From: Dermatemys mawii
Lineage: Eukaryota > Chordata > Testudines > Dermatemydidae
DNA length: 64,000 nt
NCBI GenBank assembly: GCA_007922305.1
Contig: ML677385.1
Location: 10,922,470-10,986,469, forward strand
Direction of reading: 5' to 3'
The notes beneath the pieces are model-generated. The model saw nothing but the letters and a program-made list of their open reading frames with translations. It did not search any database and was not told the origin of the DNA. Of this stretch, positions 1 through 12,162 are shown piece by piece. Each line of letters opens with the position of its first letter. Position 1 is the first letter of the stretch. Both the position numbers and the translations under genes were made by a program.

Positions 1-1071
1 AAAAGATTACTGATGACGATTACCGCGATGTGATAGACTACCTCAGTGCACTATTCCACATGTAGGCAAGCATGCAAGCATCCCTTTCCACCCCAAGCTT
101 CCTGCCTTCCCAATAGAAAGCAGCTTTACCTCCGCAATCCGCTGCTGAGCTGCCCCCTGCAACCGCTGGACGCTGCGGCTGGCTGCCCTCCTCCTGGCAT
201 GAGAAGAGCTCCTGGCTGCATGCGTCCAGTGATTCCTCCGTGCCCTGGGTTGCTGCCGCCGCTGCCGCCTCTTCCTCCTCTTCTTCATCCTCCTCACCCC
301 CCTCCTTCACTGGTGGGCTGGGAAGTGTCCGTGGTGGTCGATGGAATGACCGTAGGATCACCACCAAGTATCGCGTGCAGCTCCTTATAAAATCTTCAAG
401 TCACCGAGGCTGCCCCGGAGTGGCCGTTTGTCTCGCGGGCTTTGCAATACGCGTTCCTAAGCTCCTTTACCTTAATACGGCACTGCAGAGTGTCCCGCTC
501 ATGGCCTCTTTCCGCCAAGGCCCGTGATATCTGCCTATAAGTATCTTAATTCCTGCGGCTAGACCGCAGCTGAGACTGAACAGCCTCTTCCCCCCAACAG
601 CTGATGAGGTCCAGCATCTTGCTATTGTTCCACGCTGGGGATTGCCTATTGCGAGGAGGCATGGCACGTGGAGTCATGATCAATCTGAATGATCACCCGA
701 GGATTCCCCGAGAGCACGCCATGCTTGGCTGGAGCAAACAGGAAGGGGATTTTCAAATTTCCCTCCAACTTTAAAGGGCGGGTCTGACGTGTGGTCACCT
801 GAGGACAGGACAAAAGAGTTTGCAAGTGATGACCAGAGTGGCTCGAACGGGAATTATGGGATGGGCTGGAGGCCAATTAATGCGCAGTGGGTGTCCACAT
901 TCTCGCTGTAGCGCTACAGACCTTATTCCTCATGCGGAGGTGGATTACCAGGAGCGCTATAACTCTGCGGTTATAGCATTCTACGTGCCTTGCTAGTGTG
1001 AACGGGTAGGAGGTTATAGCGCTATAAAGCCCCCACGATCGCTATAAAGTGCCAGTGTAACCATGGCCTTA
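1..1071 (-). mobile_element. PIF/Harbinger-type DNA transposon, terminal part
   Basis: The right end (about 900-1071) has the same terminal block as two shorter elements at 9530-10216 and 12997-13707. That block contains repeated GCGCTATA words and ends in 'gccagtgtaacc' followed by 'ggcctt'. Inside the element, on the minus strand, is a broken gene for a Myb/SANT-like DNA-binding protein, the accessory protein typical of PIF/Harbinger transposons. The element runs off the left edge, so the transposase gene and the other terminal repeat are not visible. GC content here is high compared with the following kilobase. I first considered this a CpG-island promoter, but the transposon explains it better. 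Confidence 0.72.
38..662 (-). pseudogene. Broken Myb/SANT-like Harbinger DNA-binding protein
   Basis: An ATG at 662-660 opens a frame (MPPRNRQSPAWNNS...) that reads through the tryptophan-containing helices of a Myb/SANT-like domain. Visible pieces include DLISCWGEEAVQSQLRSSRR and QCRIKVKELRNAYCKARE. In the PIF/Harbinger family this second protein binds the terminal repeats and helps the transposase enter the nucleus. The frame is interrupted by TAA at 548-546 and by TGA at 398-396. A frameshift near 300-367 then moves the downstream acidic part into another frame: a Glu/Asp run, an Ala run, then TQGTEESLDACSQELF. The copy therefore cannot make the full protein. Domesticated relatives (MSANTD-type genes) exist in vertebrates, but the stops here argue against domestication. 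Confidence 0.7.
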
Positions 1072-2394
1072 TTCTACTCCTAGCAAAAAGACATTTTTCT
1101 TCTACCTTAATTATCCTATCTTAGGGGCTATAACATATTACCAAAGTTTAACAGAGTTTCTAACACAAGGTTATATGAAAAGTTAACACAAAAGTCATAT
1201 AGAAATTACACAAAATACAGAGATTTATCTACACAGCTACCGTGGAGTTCTCCTAGGAAGGCTCTGTTGTGGATCTGTAAGTGTCCTAGCAAAAAAGTCA
1301 AGTCTGTGTAGTATGTTTAAGAAGGGGAAGTTTTTGTACGTAGCCTAACATTAAATTCTTCCTTGGGTCATGCAACTTATTCTAACCCTGCAAATACATA
1401 AGACATGACCTTGGAACCTCATTCTGCGCCTTACAGCACTGCCCAGATAGAATGCATTATATTTCCTATCCATTAGAGTAGGCCTCCAAATACATTCTAT
1501 CAGATGAGGTTTTTATTTGAAGTTGGGAACTTTATCTAATGAGATCCAATTATTGTACTTTTAATTCAGACAGGTAGTCTTCACAACTGTCACCAACGTT
1601 CCTTCCCTAAGTCAATTCAAGAAATATTCTTTCTTTGATTAAGCATCAAAGTCTAGTGCTTGAGATCACGGAGAGTCTCAGGGCAGAGTAGTCATGTCTT
1701 CTGTGTTGAGATTTGCTAGACAGTTCACCAAATTTTGCATATTGGTCATTCTGTGTCAGCCAATTCCCTTTGCTTTCTTCTGGAAGGAGTATTCTCCACT
1801 CCTGACTAGGAGTAGATAATTGTATGTACTATACCTTGTTTTGAATGTTCATATTTACAGGGTGATCCTGCTTCCTGCCCTGGAGGCACACTTATGCAAA
1901 TACTGCTGCAACAGATCTGTCGGTCTTAGCATGAAGAATAGGAAAACTTATCCATGCTTATGTAGAAATTTCCTGTTTCAGGTAGTAAGCTCAGAGATCT
2001 GGCCCACTCAGGAGACAAATAGATCATCCAGAATAGAAATTGATATCCAAGGATTAAGGTTTATTGTCAATAGATGGAATTTATCATGCTCTGCAGTAGG
2101 AGAAATTTTAGTATCCTTCCCAATCCTCGAGTATATGTAACACAGTCTGTAATTTAGGAAAGTATATTTGAATTATCCTGGCTATGGAAGCTGTTTCAAG
2201 TAGAAGGAACTTCAGAAGGTGGTGCAGCCTTATGTTGCCAATGTCTGACAGAGCTGTTTCTGCTCCCAAGTTGCAATCAGGGTGAAGTACCTATTGTAAT
2301 GGATCTGTGGATCATATTATTTTTTAAAAAAGATTTTTTTCAGATAAGCTTGGATACCTTTCCCTATTAAGGAAAAAGAAGTAGGAGTACTTTT
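1072..2394. other. Non-coding stretch, no recognisable feature
   Basis: AT-rich sequence with frequent stops in all frames. The longest frame (1820-2140, plus strand) has no recognisable domain and no coding-like composition. It sits 5' of the TAB3 start codon, so it is either upstream intergenic DNA or an intron following an unseen untranslated exon. I see no splice-bounded exon here. Confidence 0.5.
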
Positions 2395-3028
2395 GGCACC
2401 TTAGAGAATAACAAATGTATTTGGGCATAAACTTTCGTGGGCTAAAACCCACTTCATCCTTCTAATTTTTGACAGGCTGTGTGCACAAAAAAAGTCTTCT
2501 GTGCAAATTTTTGTGTGCATGGTGTTTCACCATGTGCGCAGGGTTTAGGCTCTGTGTGCACTCACACAGCTTAGAGGGAACAGTGGTTGCTATACCAACT
2601 CTTATGAGTCAAATCAATTAAGGTGGGCTATTGTCAGAAAAAAAAAAAATTGTAGTGGTGATCAGGGTGGCCCATTTCAAACAGTTGACAAGAAGGTACG
2701 AGTAACAATAGGAGGAAAATTAGCATGGGGGAATAGTTTATATAATGACCCATCCACTCAGTCTTTATTCAAGCCTAATTTAATAGTGTCCAGTCTGCAA
2801 ATTCATTCTAGTTCTGAGGTTCCTCGTTGGAGTCTGTTTCTGAAGTTTTTTGTTGTTGAAGAATTGCGACTTTTAGGTCTGTAACTGAGTGTCCAGGGAG
2901 GCTGAGGTGTTCTCTGACTGGTTTTTGAATGTTATAGTTCTTGACATCTGATATGTGTCCATTTATTCTTTTGCGTGGACTGTCTGGTTTGGCTAATGTA
3001 CATGGAAAAGGTTTGAACAAGAACATTC
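2395..3028 (-). mobile_element. Penelope-like element remnant: GIY-YIG end plus hammerhead
   Basis: Read on the minus strand, 3026-2808 encodes a decayed C-terminal part of a GIY-YIG endonuclease region. The diagnostic pattern is R-x-N-G-H-x-S-D-V followed by KPVREHLSLPGHS. It is followed (2800-2700) by a non-coding tail, then by a hammerhead-like motif at 2460-2425: a core rewritten as AGGATGA, a stem reading GTGGG/CCCAC, then GAAA. Penelope-like elements carry RT, then GIY-YIG, then a terminal repeat with a hammerhead ribozyme. The order and orientation here agree. Only the 3' part remains; no reverse transcriptase is visible. The element is too degenerate to be active. Confidence 0.68.
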
Positions 3029-5779
3029 AGAACCTGGGGGGCAGTCTTGAGGGAGGATCACTGCTATGGGCAAGGGAGCATGCTGAGAAACTGTTTTAAG
3101 TCAGTAGATAACTCAGATAAATCACTTTTCTAATATGATATTGTAAAGCCTGAGGTTGCATTTTTGTTTATTTTCTGTGTAAGTTTACTTTCTACTTACT
3201 GTTTCATCTTTGAATATGTGTTTTCTCTATTAAATAAATTTTTTTTGTTTGTTTTCATCCCAAGCAGATCTCTGGTGTGCAAATTTTGTGGAATTTGTGT
3301 GCTAAAGTGATCTGTAGGGCTAGTTTAATGACTTTGGGGGTGATGAACAAGAGGAGAATAGTCCAAGTGTCTGGTAGTTAAGAACTCTGAGAGGATGTAT
3401 TTGGAGGTATCTGGGACTGGAAGCAGTGTTGATGTCAGCCTGCAAAGTTTGATGCAAACCAGGATGAGGCCTCATTCTTGTGGGCTGGTGATTGGTGTCA
3501 GGACCCAAAGTTACAGTAGGGCAGGCAGTGAGAGAATGCCTTCCTGGTCTGGGTGGACCCTAAAACTTCAAGTCACGTGCTATTTTTTTCATAGCACCTA
3601 TGCCTCATTCAGCACAAAGGATGGACTGTGCTCAGGGAATTAATGAGGTTGAATATTAAAGCAAACTGTTGTTAGAAAGACTAGTCTCATTTGCTGCAGT
3701 TAAATGCTAGGCTAGAGAATTGGATTCTGTCCCTGTCTCTGCCGCAGAGTTCTTGTGTGTGATACTAAGCAAGCCACTTATACCAAAATGTTTTCAGTTT
3801 GCCACTAAGTGCATATTTCTCATTTTCTGGGTGCCCAGCCTGAGACAGATCTGCAGAAATGCTGAGTGCTTGTGATTGCAACTGAAGCCAGCTGAAACTG
3901 TGCTTTGAATGTGTGTGCTTGTATCAGAGAATCCACTTCCCATGTGCCTCTCATGGCCTGGAGTCACTCTACAGGCAGGCTGCCTCAGTTTCCCCCTCAA
4001 GGGGCTACTTACACTCTCACGCACTGAGTCCAAAGGTAATTTAAAACATTCCTTTCCTGGTGTCCAGTTTATGTAGTCCTTATGTAGTCTGGTTCTTCTG
4101 GCTTCACTTCCCCCAAACCTTTGCTCCAAAGTCTGTAGACAATAGTTTCTCAGTGAAACAATTAAGATTTTTTTTTTTTTGAACATGAGCAAAACTTATT
4201 TTTTCCCTTATCTTGTTCTTGTATATGGCTGATTTTTTTAGCTGAAACTCCCCAAAAGTGAAGTTGACTGAGGCAGACACCCAACATGAAAAATTTCAGC
4301 ATAATAATTTGGCAACAGGATAAGCATCTGAAAATAGGGTCTTCTAATAGAAAGTGTTGTTCAGCCTTACTACTGAGGATGCTGCCTGCACTGTGTGTTA
4401 TAAATTTCCTTAGGGATATGTCCATACTCCCAATTGTATTCATATTCTAAACTGAAATGTGTATCAATTAACAGCTCCGCTAGCGCAGATCTGTTGATAT
4501 CTTCAAGTAATTGATTGCTTCCTTAATAAAAATGTGCTAGCTGATGTTTTACTCAGTAGTGTTGAGGTCCCTTCACGTTTAATGATTGTCATCTGTACTA
4601 TAGTGCTCCTTTGTACCTGCAGTTTTAATTACATAGAAATATATTTAGCTGTATAGTAATACTCAGTAAAGTCAGAGTATTGACTTGCTAATTCTACTCT
4701 TGGTTTTTAGATTTGGTTTTTTAATTGCTTCTGGACTGAAATATTGCAAAGTTTAAATCCAGATTTGTTATATATGGCAGAGATTCTATATAAACTTTTG
4801 ATAAGTTATAATGGAAAGGCTTGATGGGTCATTTGCTATAATAAGACTTCTAAGGATGCTATAAGTAACATTTGTTCATAAAATACAGAAAAACTGCCAA
4901 TATCTCAGTGAAAGGATTTTCATGGTATCCATTTCAGAAGTAGGAGACTCTTAATCTGTCCACTTACTGCTGTTGCTTTTAGTGTTTTCTTTGTGATGAG
5001 CTACACAAATAACTCCAGAGGAAGTAAGTTGGTCTCTGAGCCCAGAAATGCTATGCTTTGCTGGTGCCATGGAATAAGTAGAGTCTTCTCTACTGTAATA
5101 ATACAGACAAAAAAGATTCAGGAAATGATTTTTGACAAATAGATTCCTTTAGGAATATTAGTACAAAACTTTGAGTAATAATACATTTCTGTATTGCAAT
5201 TTGAATGAATTTCCTGAACCCTTCAGAACCAGTGCAAAAGTTTGTGGGAATCAAGATAACGGAGGAGCTGACGGAGAGGGAAGTCATTGTTGGGAAGGAG
5301 CCTGGGAGTGAACCTGGAGGGTTGTTGAGTATGGGTGGGAGAAGTATGGAATTTTTTTTTTTGCAGGGGGGGGGGAGGGATTTTTAGGGAGTTGGGAAGC
5401 CAACCATGCAGACCCTGGCAGACCCCTAGCATGTCCCAGTCAGTCAGGCACATCTGCCCCCATCCCCATGTGTCCTAGCACCCTCACTCAGCCATCTCTC
5501 CTCTCCTCATCCCCATGTGTTCCTGCACCCCTGCTCCAGTCTGCCTCACTCCAGTCTGCCTGCACTAGCCCTTCTGAACCCCAGTCTGTGACCCCGCCCC
5601 CAGCAGCCTCCTGTACCTCACTCTGTCATTTCCTTCTATCCCGCATATCCTGTGCGGCGTCACCTGGCCCTGCAGGCTGGGTGCTGTGAGGAATACAGCC
5701 TCTGAGCTCTCTCTCTCGGCTGCTGGCTGATGTAGCCGATGAGTTGGCTGCCTATGTTCTGGCGTCACAGTGGCCCCTG
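3029..5779. other. Non-coding stretch with weak old SINE-like traces
   Basis: No supportable gene. Around 3715-3785 the text resembles a MIR/CORE-SINE ('gatactaagcaagccactta'), but it is short and diverged. From about 5250 to 5780 the sequence becomes C/T-rich with short A and G runs and probably belongs to the DNA transposon whose terminus lies at 5780-5905. The remaining sequence is AT-rich with no domain-bearing frame. Confidence 0.4.
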
Positions 5780-5905
5780 GTGATCGAAAGGCATAACTGT
5801 AGAGCATCTCTGGTGGAATATATTTTCTGTGGAGTATAAAAAAATCTGTGGGACACATGAATTCTGTGTATGCACAGTGGTGCAGAATTCCCTCAGGAGT
5901 AATAC
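5780..5905 (-). mobile_element. Terminal fragment of a DNA transposon
   Basis: The reverse strand begins 'ttactcctgagggaattctg', followed by 'caccactgtgcatacacaga'. I recognise this from memory as a terminal block common in turtle DNA-transposon copies. The other terminus is not certain. It may lie within the GC-rich segment 5250-5780. No transposase frame is visible. Confidence 0.35.
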
Positions 5906-6604
5906 ACCATCCCTGTTTGTGTAATTAGGGGGACTGAAACTGGGGATCCCCAGAAGAAAAAGTAGGCACCTTCATCACTTGACCTAAACAACCAGATATC
6001 TTAGCATGAAAGTAATAGCAGAGTCATGAACCTTATAGTTGTAAGAGCTACACTGTGTTAGTGTGGATCGCAGAAGTATCCAATTTGAAACATTTCTTCT
6101 GAAAGACTATTGGTAAAATGGAAGAGTTGCCTCCATTATATTATGGACTTGGGTTCTGTATTCTCTACTCCTAGCACAAGCTGAAGTGACATTGTGCAAG
6201 TTCCTTTTCCTTACTGGAAAATTAGTTCATAGACTCTCTCTGCCCCGTCCCCTGATGAAACCATGGTTCATTATCTGCCTCCTTCCTCACCCTTAAGGGA
6301 TGAAACCCTGGCTCATTTTAAGAGTGATTAAGAACAAAGACATTAACAGCAGCCTGTAGAAGAGCTGAGGCTAGAACTCATCTTCTGTGGGTTTGCATTT
6401 AAGAATATCTTCTGTTAAACTGCATAGAATTGTATGTGGGAGCTCTCTTGTGTACTGTTCTCCAAAAATGTGCCTGGCGAAATGCTGCATCACTGCGAGA
6501 TTGCATATAACGGGCCAAAATTGTGGTGATCATGAAAGCTGGAGAAACCAGGCATACTCTCAGCTAACTTTAGGGTGCTTTTTTTCCCGCCACATCATGT
6601 ATTA

Positions 6605-6901
6605 CAGTAGACTTCGATTATCCAGGGTGATAGGGAAAAATTAATCCTGGTTAATAAAATCCTGGATAATCACCATCCATAGGAAATATGGGGAGGGGAG
6701 GTTGGTTCACTAGCCACCCTGCGCCGGGGGAAGGGGGTGTTGGTTCACTAGCTGCCCTGTGGCCTGGTGGGGTTTTTTTTTGTGCTTGGAGCGGCAACAA
6801 AGCTAGAGCCAGCCCTGCGAGTTATGCATATTTTTTTTTTTTGACATCTTGGTTAATCCACTTTCTGGTTAACCCAATCCTGGATAATTGAGAGTCCACT
6901 G
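6605..6901. mobile_element. Tigger-like (Tc1/mariner group) MITE
   Basis: Terminal inverted repeats are visible: 'cagtagacttcgattatcca' at the left and, at the right, 'ggataattgagagtccactg'. A second pair of inverted words (ctggttaa / ttaacc-type) lies just inside. The element is flanked by TA on both sides (6603-6604 and 6902-6903), the target duplication of Tc1/mariner elements. Its 297 bases are too short to encode a transposase, so it is a non-autonomous copy. Confidence 0.75.
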
Positions 6902-7109
6902 TACATGTATTACATGAATTGCTTAATCAATAGCTATAAGTTGTGTGTACCAGCAAATAAATCAGTTAATGCCAGATTGCCTTACAACTTTCTTGCTTCT
7001 GGCATTTGGTTTATTTGGTAGTTTATTGTTGCTGGGCAGTCCTTTATTCCTTCCCTATCTGGTTGATGCAGAAATTTATCCTAGCTTGTATCTTTTTTAT
7101 TTTTTTTTT

Positions 7110-7209
7110 NNNNNNNNNNNNNNNNNNNNNNNNNNNNNNNNNNNNNNNNNNNNNNNNNNNNNNNNNNNNNNNNNNNNNNNNNNNNNNNNNNNNNNNNNNN
7201 NNNNNNNNN
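7110..7209. other. Assembly gap of exactly 100 N
   Basis: One hundred N characters replace sequence between a T-rich run and a C run. The round number suggests a placeholder gap of unknown size. The frames that appear to cross it are artefacts. Confidence 0.98.
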
Positions 7210-9529
7210 CCCCCGTACGGCCTTGCGAAAATCTTCTGACGGCCACTCTTCAAGTTTGTGCGCCTGGGTTATGGACAATACATTTTCTTTCTGGACCCAA
7301 ATCGGTTATCTGGGCTATCAAATCGCAATGAAGCTTATTTTTTTTTATCATAAATTTGGTGCCAGAGCATAGCAGTGGGGATCCCTTATTCCCAGATGGG
7401 ATATCATAAGTACTCGGAGAAACATTCATTAGTAACAAAGGGAAAATTTTGTTAGTATCTTACTGATTTAGTAGATTTGAAATGAGTAAATTTAAAATGC
7501 CATTATCTTAAGGCCTTGCTTGATGCTAGACTAGTATTGGTGGTTTTAAACCTTCTTCTGTTACTTAAAAACAAAGAAATAATAAACTGGTTAGTCTCTA
7601 AGGTGCCACAAGTTTTCATTGTTTTATTTATGGATACAGACTAACACGGCTGCTAATATTAAAAAAATACAGTTGACTCTTAAGTAAAATGTTTATCTTT
7701 GAGGGGACAGACGTATGCCACAGTCATGATTCTTATTGGGATAAAAAGCCCATAGAAAGGAGTATCAATTTTGAAGCTGATATATTGTTAGTGAAATTCT
7801 CCCAACTTTTTTCCCTGAAGAGCACCCCAGTATATTGGGCAATCTGAATATGCATCTGTTCCTAGTACTTCTTAGGTTACGCTTGTCCAGGCATAATGTG
7901 TGTGTAGCAAATTCCCTTTGACAGCTTCAGAGGATTTTAATGCTCTGTGGCAGAAGAGGAAGAAGAATAAAAAGAAGTTAATTGTGGATCCCATTTAGAT
8001 CTTGATGGATCAAGAGGATGACATGATCAGCTCTCCTGGTCTGGAGACCATAAATGAAAGGAACAGAGAGGCCTGGGAAGAGGTTGAAAAAAGGAAGATG
8101 CAGAAAAAGATGATGCCTCTTAGAGGATATGAAAACAATATTTTAAGGCAATGACTCTTGTGGTTCAAATAAACACACTAACACACTTGCTCTCAGATCA
8201 CAGATGGGGACCCCAGAGGGCTCCAGTCCCATCTCCCATCAATGTCATAATGAGTTTAGTGGCAGTGATTCATTTCCTTCTTCTAAAACGAAGGATCTAC
8301 CTGTCTTAGAAGTGCAGTCCTGTTTTCTGTGAGTATTGTGAGGACAACAAGAATTAGCCCCGAATGTGATTTCAGCTGTAAGTAAACAACATGTTTGTGC
8401 TTTAAACTTTATTTTCCATTTCCAATATCGGCTCTGTTTTGAAAAACTTGTTTAATTATTTAATACTACAAAATACAGTTTTTCTTCATAATTTGTCTGC
8501 ATAGAATTAATGAAAACACTTTTCAGTCATAATCCTTTTATTACATACAGCAGTCATAAAATAACAGCAGATTTATTCCTCTGTAGTTTTAAAAAATAGA
8601 TTAAAGATCATGTAGCATAAGCACAGGAACATGGAGATCTGTGTCCTCTTTGCACTCTACTACTGCAGTGTCAGTATGAACAAAATAATGGCACGTGGCA
8701 TCCCTCATCAGGCATACCTGCACAGTTTGTTGAATAATTGTAGGAATTTGCATAGGATAATAGGCAAAATCCCATTTTGTGTTCTTGGTTGTGCTTTCCC
8801 CTCTGCTCACAAATGTTACGGAGGATTTAACTAAGACTGCAGAGACGTATGTCAGGTCAATGTAATTTTGCTTCAATAGGTATCTCCATCGACCCTCCAG
8901 ATGCACTCAAACACCTTTCTGGCGATAAAGAGTTAGTAGTTAAATTGCCATTTGTTAGCAACGGAATGTAAGCTAAGGTCCCCAAGGCATTTAGCCTAGA
9001 AATATCACATATTTCTTGGTTTTAGTGCAGCAGTGGCACTATTATCTACTCTTTTCTGCACATTTGTCTAATTATTTAACATTCTGGGATTCTGAATCAG
9101 GACAAGCGAGCAAGTGAAGCACCTTCTGTGATCCACCACAGCTTTATTTTGTGATTGTAGAGCTCTGCAGATTGAGAGGGGAAATGAACAAAGAACTGGG
9201 ATGTGAATTCCATAAGTAGCCCCACCAATACTTTAAGAAGTCTCAACACCATTCATGGTCCTCTATTACTTGATTGGCATGCTAACTTTAACAATGAATC
9301 AGTAACATTTACTTTGTTGCAGTATTATTTCTCTTATTGTCTTTCCCAAGCTAAAGCTTTCAAGTGATAACATGTTGGAGACTAGCCAAGAATGCAGACT
9401 GATAATTCAGGTCCAGAAGGACAAGCTTTCTCATCTGAGTGAATTTTAATGTGAGGTAGTTGCTAATACCACGCATACAGTCAAAAGTGACTGGTTGTGT
9501 TTTGGTGTCTCAGCCAGTTGCACTTGGTA
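7210..9529. other. Non-coding stretch with possible decayed coding fragment
   Basis: Mostly AT-rich unique sequence. At 7588-7655 there is a plus-strand tail of the Penelope-type repeat ('ctaaggtgccacaag' then 'cagactaacacggctgct'). At about 7930-8330 two partly overlapping frames look weakly protein-like (see findings). A 101-codon minus-strand frame at 8906-8601 is open but has no recognisable domain or homologue that I know. Confidence 0.4.
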
Positions 9530-10216
9530 AAGGGCTTGGTTACACTGTCACTTTATACCGCAATAAAGCCTCCCAGAGCGCTCTACCTTACTACCCGTCC
9601 ACACTGGCAGGGCACGTTGAGCGCTTTAACTCCCTGGCTATACTGGTCCTGGTGGTACTCCTTGCCAGAGGATTAACATCTTTTGCAAATTGGGTGATAC
9701 ACTTTAGCTCCAGTGTAAATGGGTAGTAACAATATTGTGCTTTGAGTGATCTCTGGAACAGCCCCTAAGCTATTTAAGCCAATTAAGCCTCTCTTCCCTT
9801 TGTTTTGAACTCGGCTGGAGGAATGCGGAAGTATGTTTTCAGAGTTTATCTGTAACTCAGCAAATCAACAAAGCAAATGTTTACTGAGTGAGTGAGAAGC
9901 AGAAGATGAGGATGATCTGCATTTAAAAGACAGCATGCTGACATACTCTCAGCACTCCAAAAATCAGCTCTCTCTCTCTCCCCCCTGCATACGCACAACA
10001 CACTCCACCCCACCTTCCTCGCTTGAAAAGCATGTTGCAGCCAGTTGAATGCTGGGATAGCTACCCATAATGCACCACTGCAAGTGCTGCAAATGTGGCC
10101 ACGCCAGTGCGGTTGCGGCTGTCAGTGTGGATAGGCTGGAGCGCTTTCCCCGGAGCTCTATCCGAAGGCGGGTATAATCAAAAGCACTATAAAGCTGCAA
10201 GTGTAACCAAGCCCTT
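9530..10216 (-). mobile_element. Harbinger-type MITE, copy A
   Basis: Terminal repeats read 'aagggcttggttacac' at the left and 'gtgtaaccaagccctt' at the right. GCGCT-containing words lie just inside. The interior holds 'cataatgcaccactgcaagtgc' and a Tc/Ct-rich block. The whole unit recurs in the opposite orientation at 12997-13707, and its terminal part recurs at 900-1071 next to a Harbinger Myb-like gene. That link assigns the family. It has no coding capacity. The flanks are compatible with a short TA-containing target duplication, but I could not fix its length. Confidence 0.68.
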
Positions 10217-10558
10217 TAGATCATTACAGTGTTGTCCCAGCAGTGGGGCCGAGCTCTGTTTTGCCAAAAGGCCGCTTTCTTTGTGGTTCAGTTTGGCATT
10301 TTAAATGAACACAATTCTGTGTGTTTCTCTACCTTTTTTTTCAGATTACAATTGAGACTGTTCTTTACAGTTAACTGTCTCTGTCCTGTCTGCTTCTAAG
10401 CTATTAAGCAGCAAACTCCGGAATCCGGAGGACAACAACCTGCAGTGCTAGAAATGTTTCCTACAACTGATCACTGTGATCATTGAAACAGGAGATGGAG
10501 TTTTGTGTAAGCATCCTGTAATCCTAGATGGATAATTTAGCGCAGGTTGGGGAGTCTT
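10217..10558. other. Short non-coding stretch
   Basis: No frame or repeat family that I can support in these 340 bases. Confidence 0.5.
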
Positions 10559-10850
10559 GGGGTAGGTCTTCACTACCCGCCAGATCGGCGGGTAGCAATT
10601 GATCTTTTAGCGATCGATTTCTTGCGTCTCGTTAAGACACGAGAAATCGATCGCTAGTGGCACCCTTGTAGACTCTGTAACTCCAGCTTGTTGCAAGACG
10701 CAAGCTGGAGTCGACAAGGCATGCCGCCGACCGCCGCCGCCATGAGGACGGCAGGTAAGTCGGCTGAAGGTACACCGACTTCAGCTACGTGATTCACGTA
10801 GCTGAAGTTGTGTATCTTCAGTCAATCTCCCCCGCAGTGAAGACCAGCCC
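10559..10850. mobile_element. Foldback-like MITE with internal palindromes
   Basis: The left end reads 'ggggtaggtcttcact' and the right end 'agtgaagaccagccc', an inverted pair. Three further internal inverted words are visible: 'gcgatcgatttct' against 'agaaatcgatcgc', 'ctccagcttg' against 'caagctggag', and 'acttcagctacgtg' against 'cacgtagctgaagt'. The five-base word cttgg occurs at both borders (10556-10560 and 10850-10854) and may be a target duplication. No protein is encoded. The family is not certain. Confidence 0.6.
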
Positions 10851-12162
10851 TTGGAAAAGAAACATTCATAAGTCCTTGACATATGACATTATTTCCCAGA
10901 ATACACTTAATAAACATGGTTAGGTGGGGAGATAGATACAGAAAAGCTGCTACATGTGTACACATAAAACCATATTGTTTGTATCCAGTTGCTGGAGTCT
11001 CAAGATGTTTGTCACCAAACACTTCTATAGATAAGACATTTCTATAAGTTTGCGGTTGCCTTCACCTTTTGGTAGGGAGGTTAAAGAGACTTACCTGTCA
11101 TGAGTTTTGGAGAAAATAAATTTTTGTTAGGGTTACACCAACGTAATCATTAAACAGAGTCATTAAATAAATTAAAATGTCACCTACAAAACTTCTTTAT
11201 ATTTTTTCTCATTGTCAATAGAGTGAGATCACTTGAAAAGTCTACCTAATTAATAATTGCACTGCAGGCAAGATTGAAGTTGAGTCTTGGTTCCAGAGGC
11301 CATTCAAAGGATTAGAGAGTGAGATTACATGATTTGCATCTACAGCCAGGTCACATGCCAGTCATGTTTACAAGGCTATAATTGGGTGCAGACAACTACT
11401 GAATAGATAGTAGACATGACTGGGATGAAATGTTAAAGACCCTTTTTTTTGCCTAGTTAATCCTTGATGAAAGAGAATTTAACTTCAGCTATGTTCATAT
11501 TTCAGTGAGTGGTATGAGATTGCCACTTAGGTGTCTGTCTTATTTATAAAAGCTTTCATATCCTCACAGCCTTTCCTTCCTGGTCACTTATTTCTACAAT
11601 CACTGTAAAATGCATAGCAGTAACAAACTGTCTTTACAAGATTGCTGGAGTATTGAGGGACGTGAGGGGAAATGATACATCTTCGCCTTTGGGTATAGCC
11701 CAGACATTTGACCAAGAATTTACTCATTTTTGAGCTCTGCTCTGTTAGGCAACAAACCAAAAATAGTAATATACTTGTATTTAAATTCAGTGCTTTCTAA
11801 TTCTGTCTTCTGAGCTAGTTTCCTTCGTCTTCTCATGTTTTGTTGTTGGCATACAGTTTATGGAGGGTAGTCCATTTTTCAGAAGTATGTAACCAAAGCA
11901 GCAAGGGAGCTGAGAGAGTTTTTATGGGTATAATATCACTTATGCGGAATCAGCTGCCCCCAGTGCCTACAGTGATCAGCCAATGACTAATCTTTTTAAG
12001 AAGAACTTTCCTGCAGCAGAGCATGATTTGGGCAGTGGCAAAGATTAGGGGAGGAGTTGAACAGCTTCTTCCCCTCAACTCCCATTTTTTCCCAGTAGCC
12101 AGATGGCTCAGCTGCCAGGCAGTATTCCCTCATGTCCTCACCTACAATATAATATATGGAGA
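10851..12162. other. Non-coding stretch, nothing recognised
   Basis: AT-rich, with stops in every frame at short intervals. I see no exon, RNA gene or repeat family. Confidence 0.5.

Noticed and set aside
100..530. GC-rich start of the window as a CpG-island promoter for TAB3
   Set aside because: The composition is explained by the acidic/alanine-rich coding remnant of a Harbinger protein on the minus strand. No promoter element or exon with a donor was seen.
6945..7331. Frames spanning the N run
   Set aside because: They cross an assembly gap and have no meaning.
8601..8906. 101-codon minus-strand open frame as a gene
   Set aside because: It starts with ATG and has mixed composition, but I recognise no domain, signal or splice context. 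Left as unexplained, not annotated as CDS.
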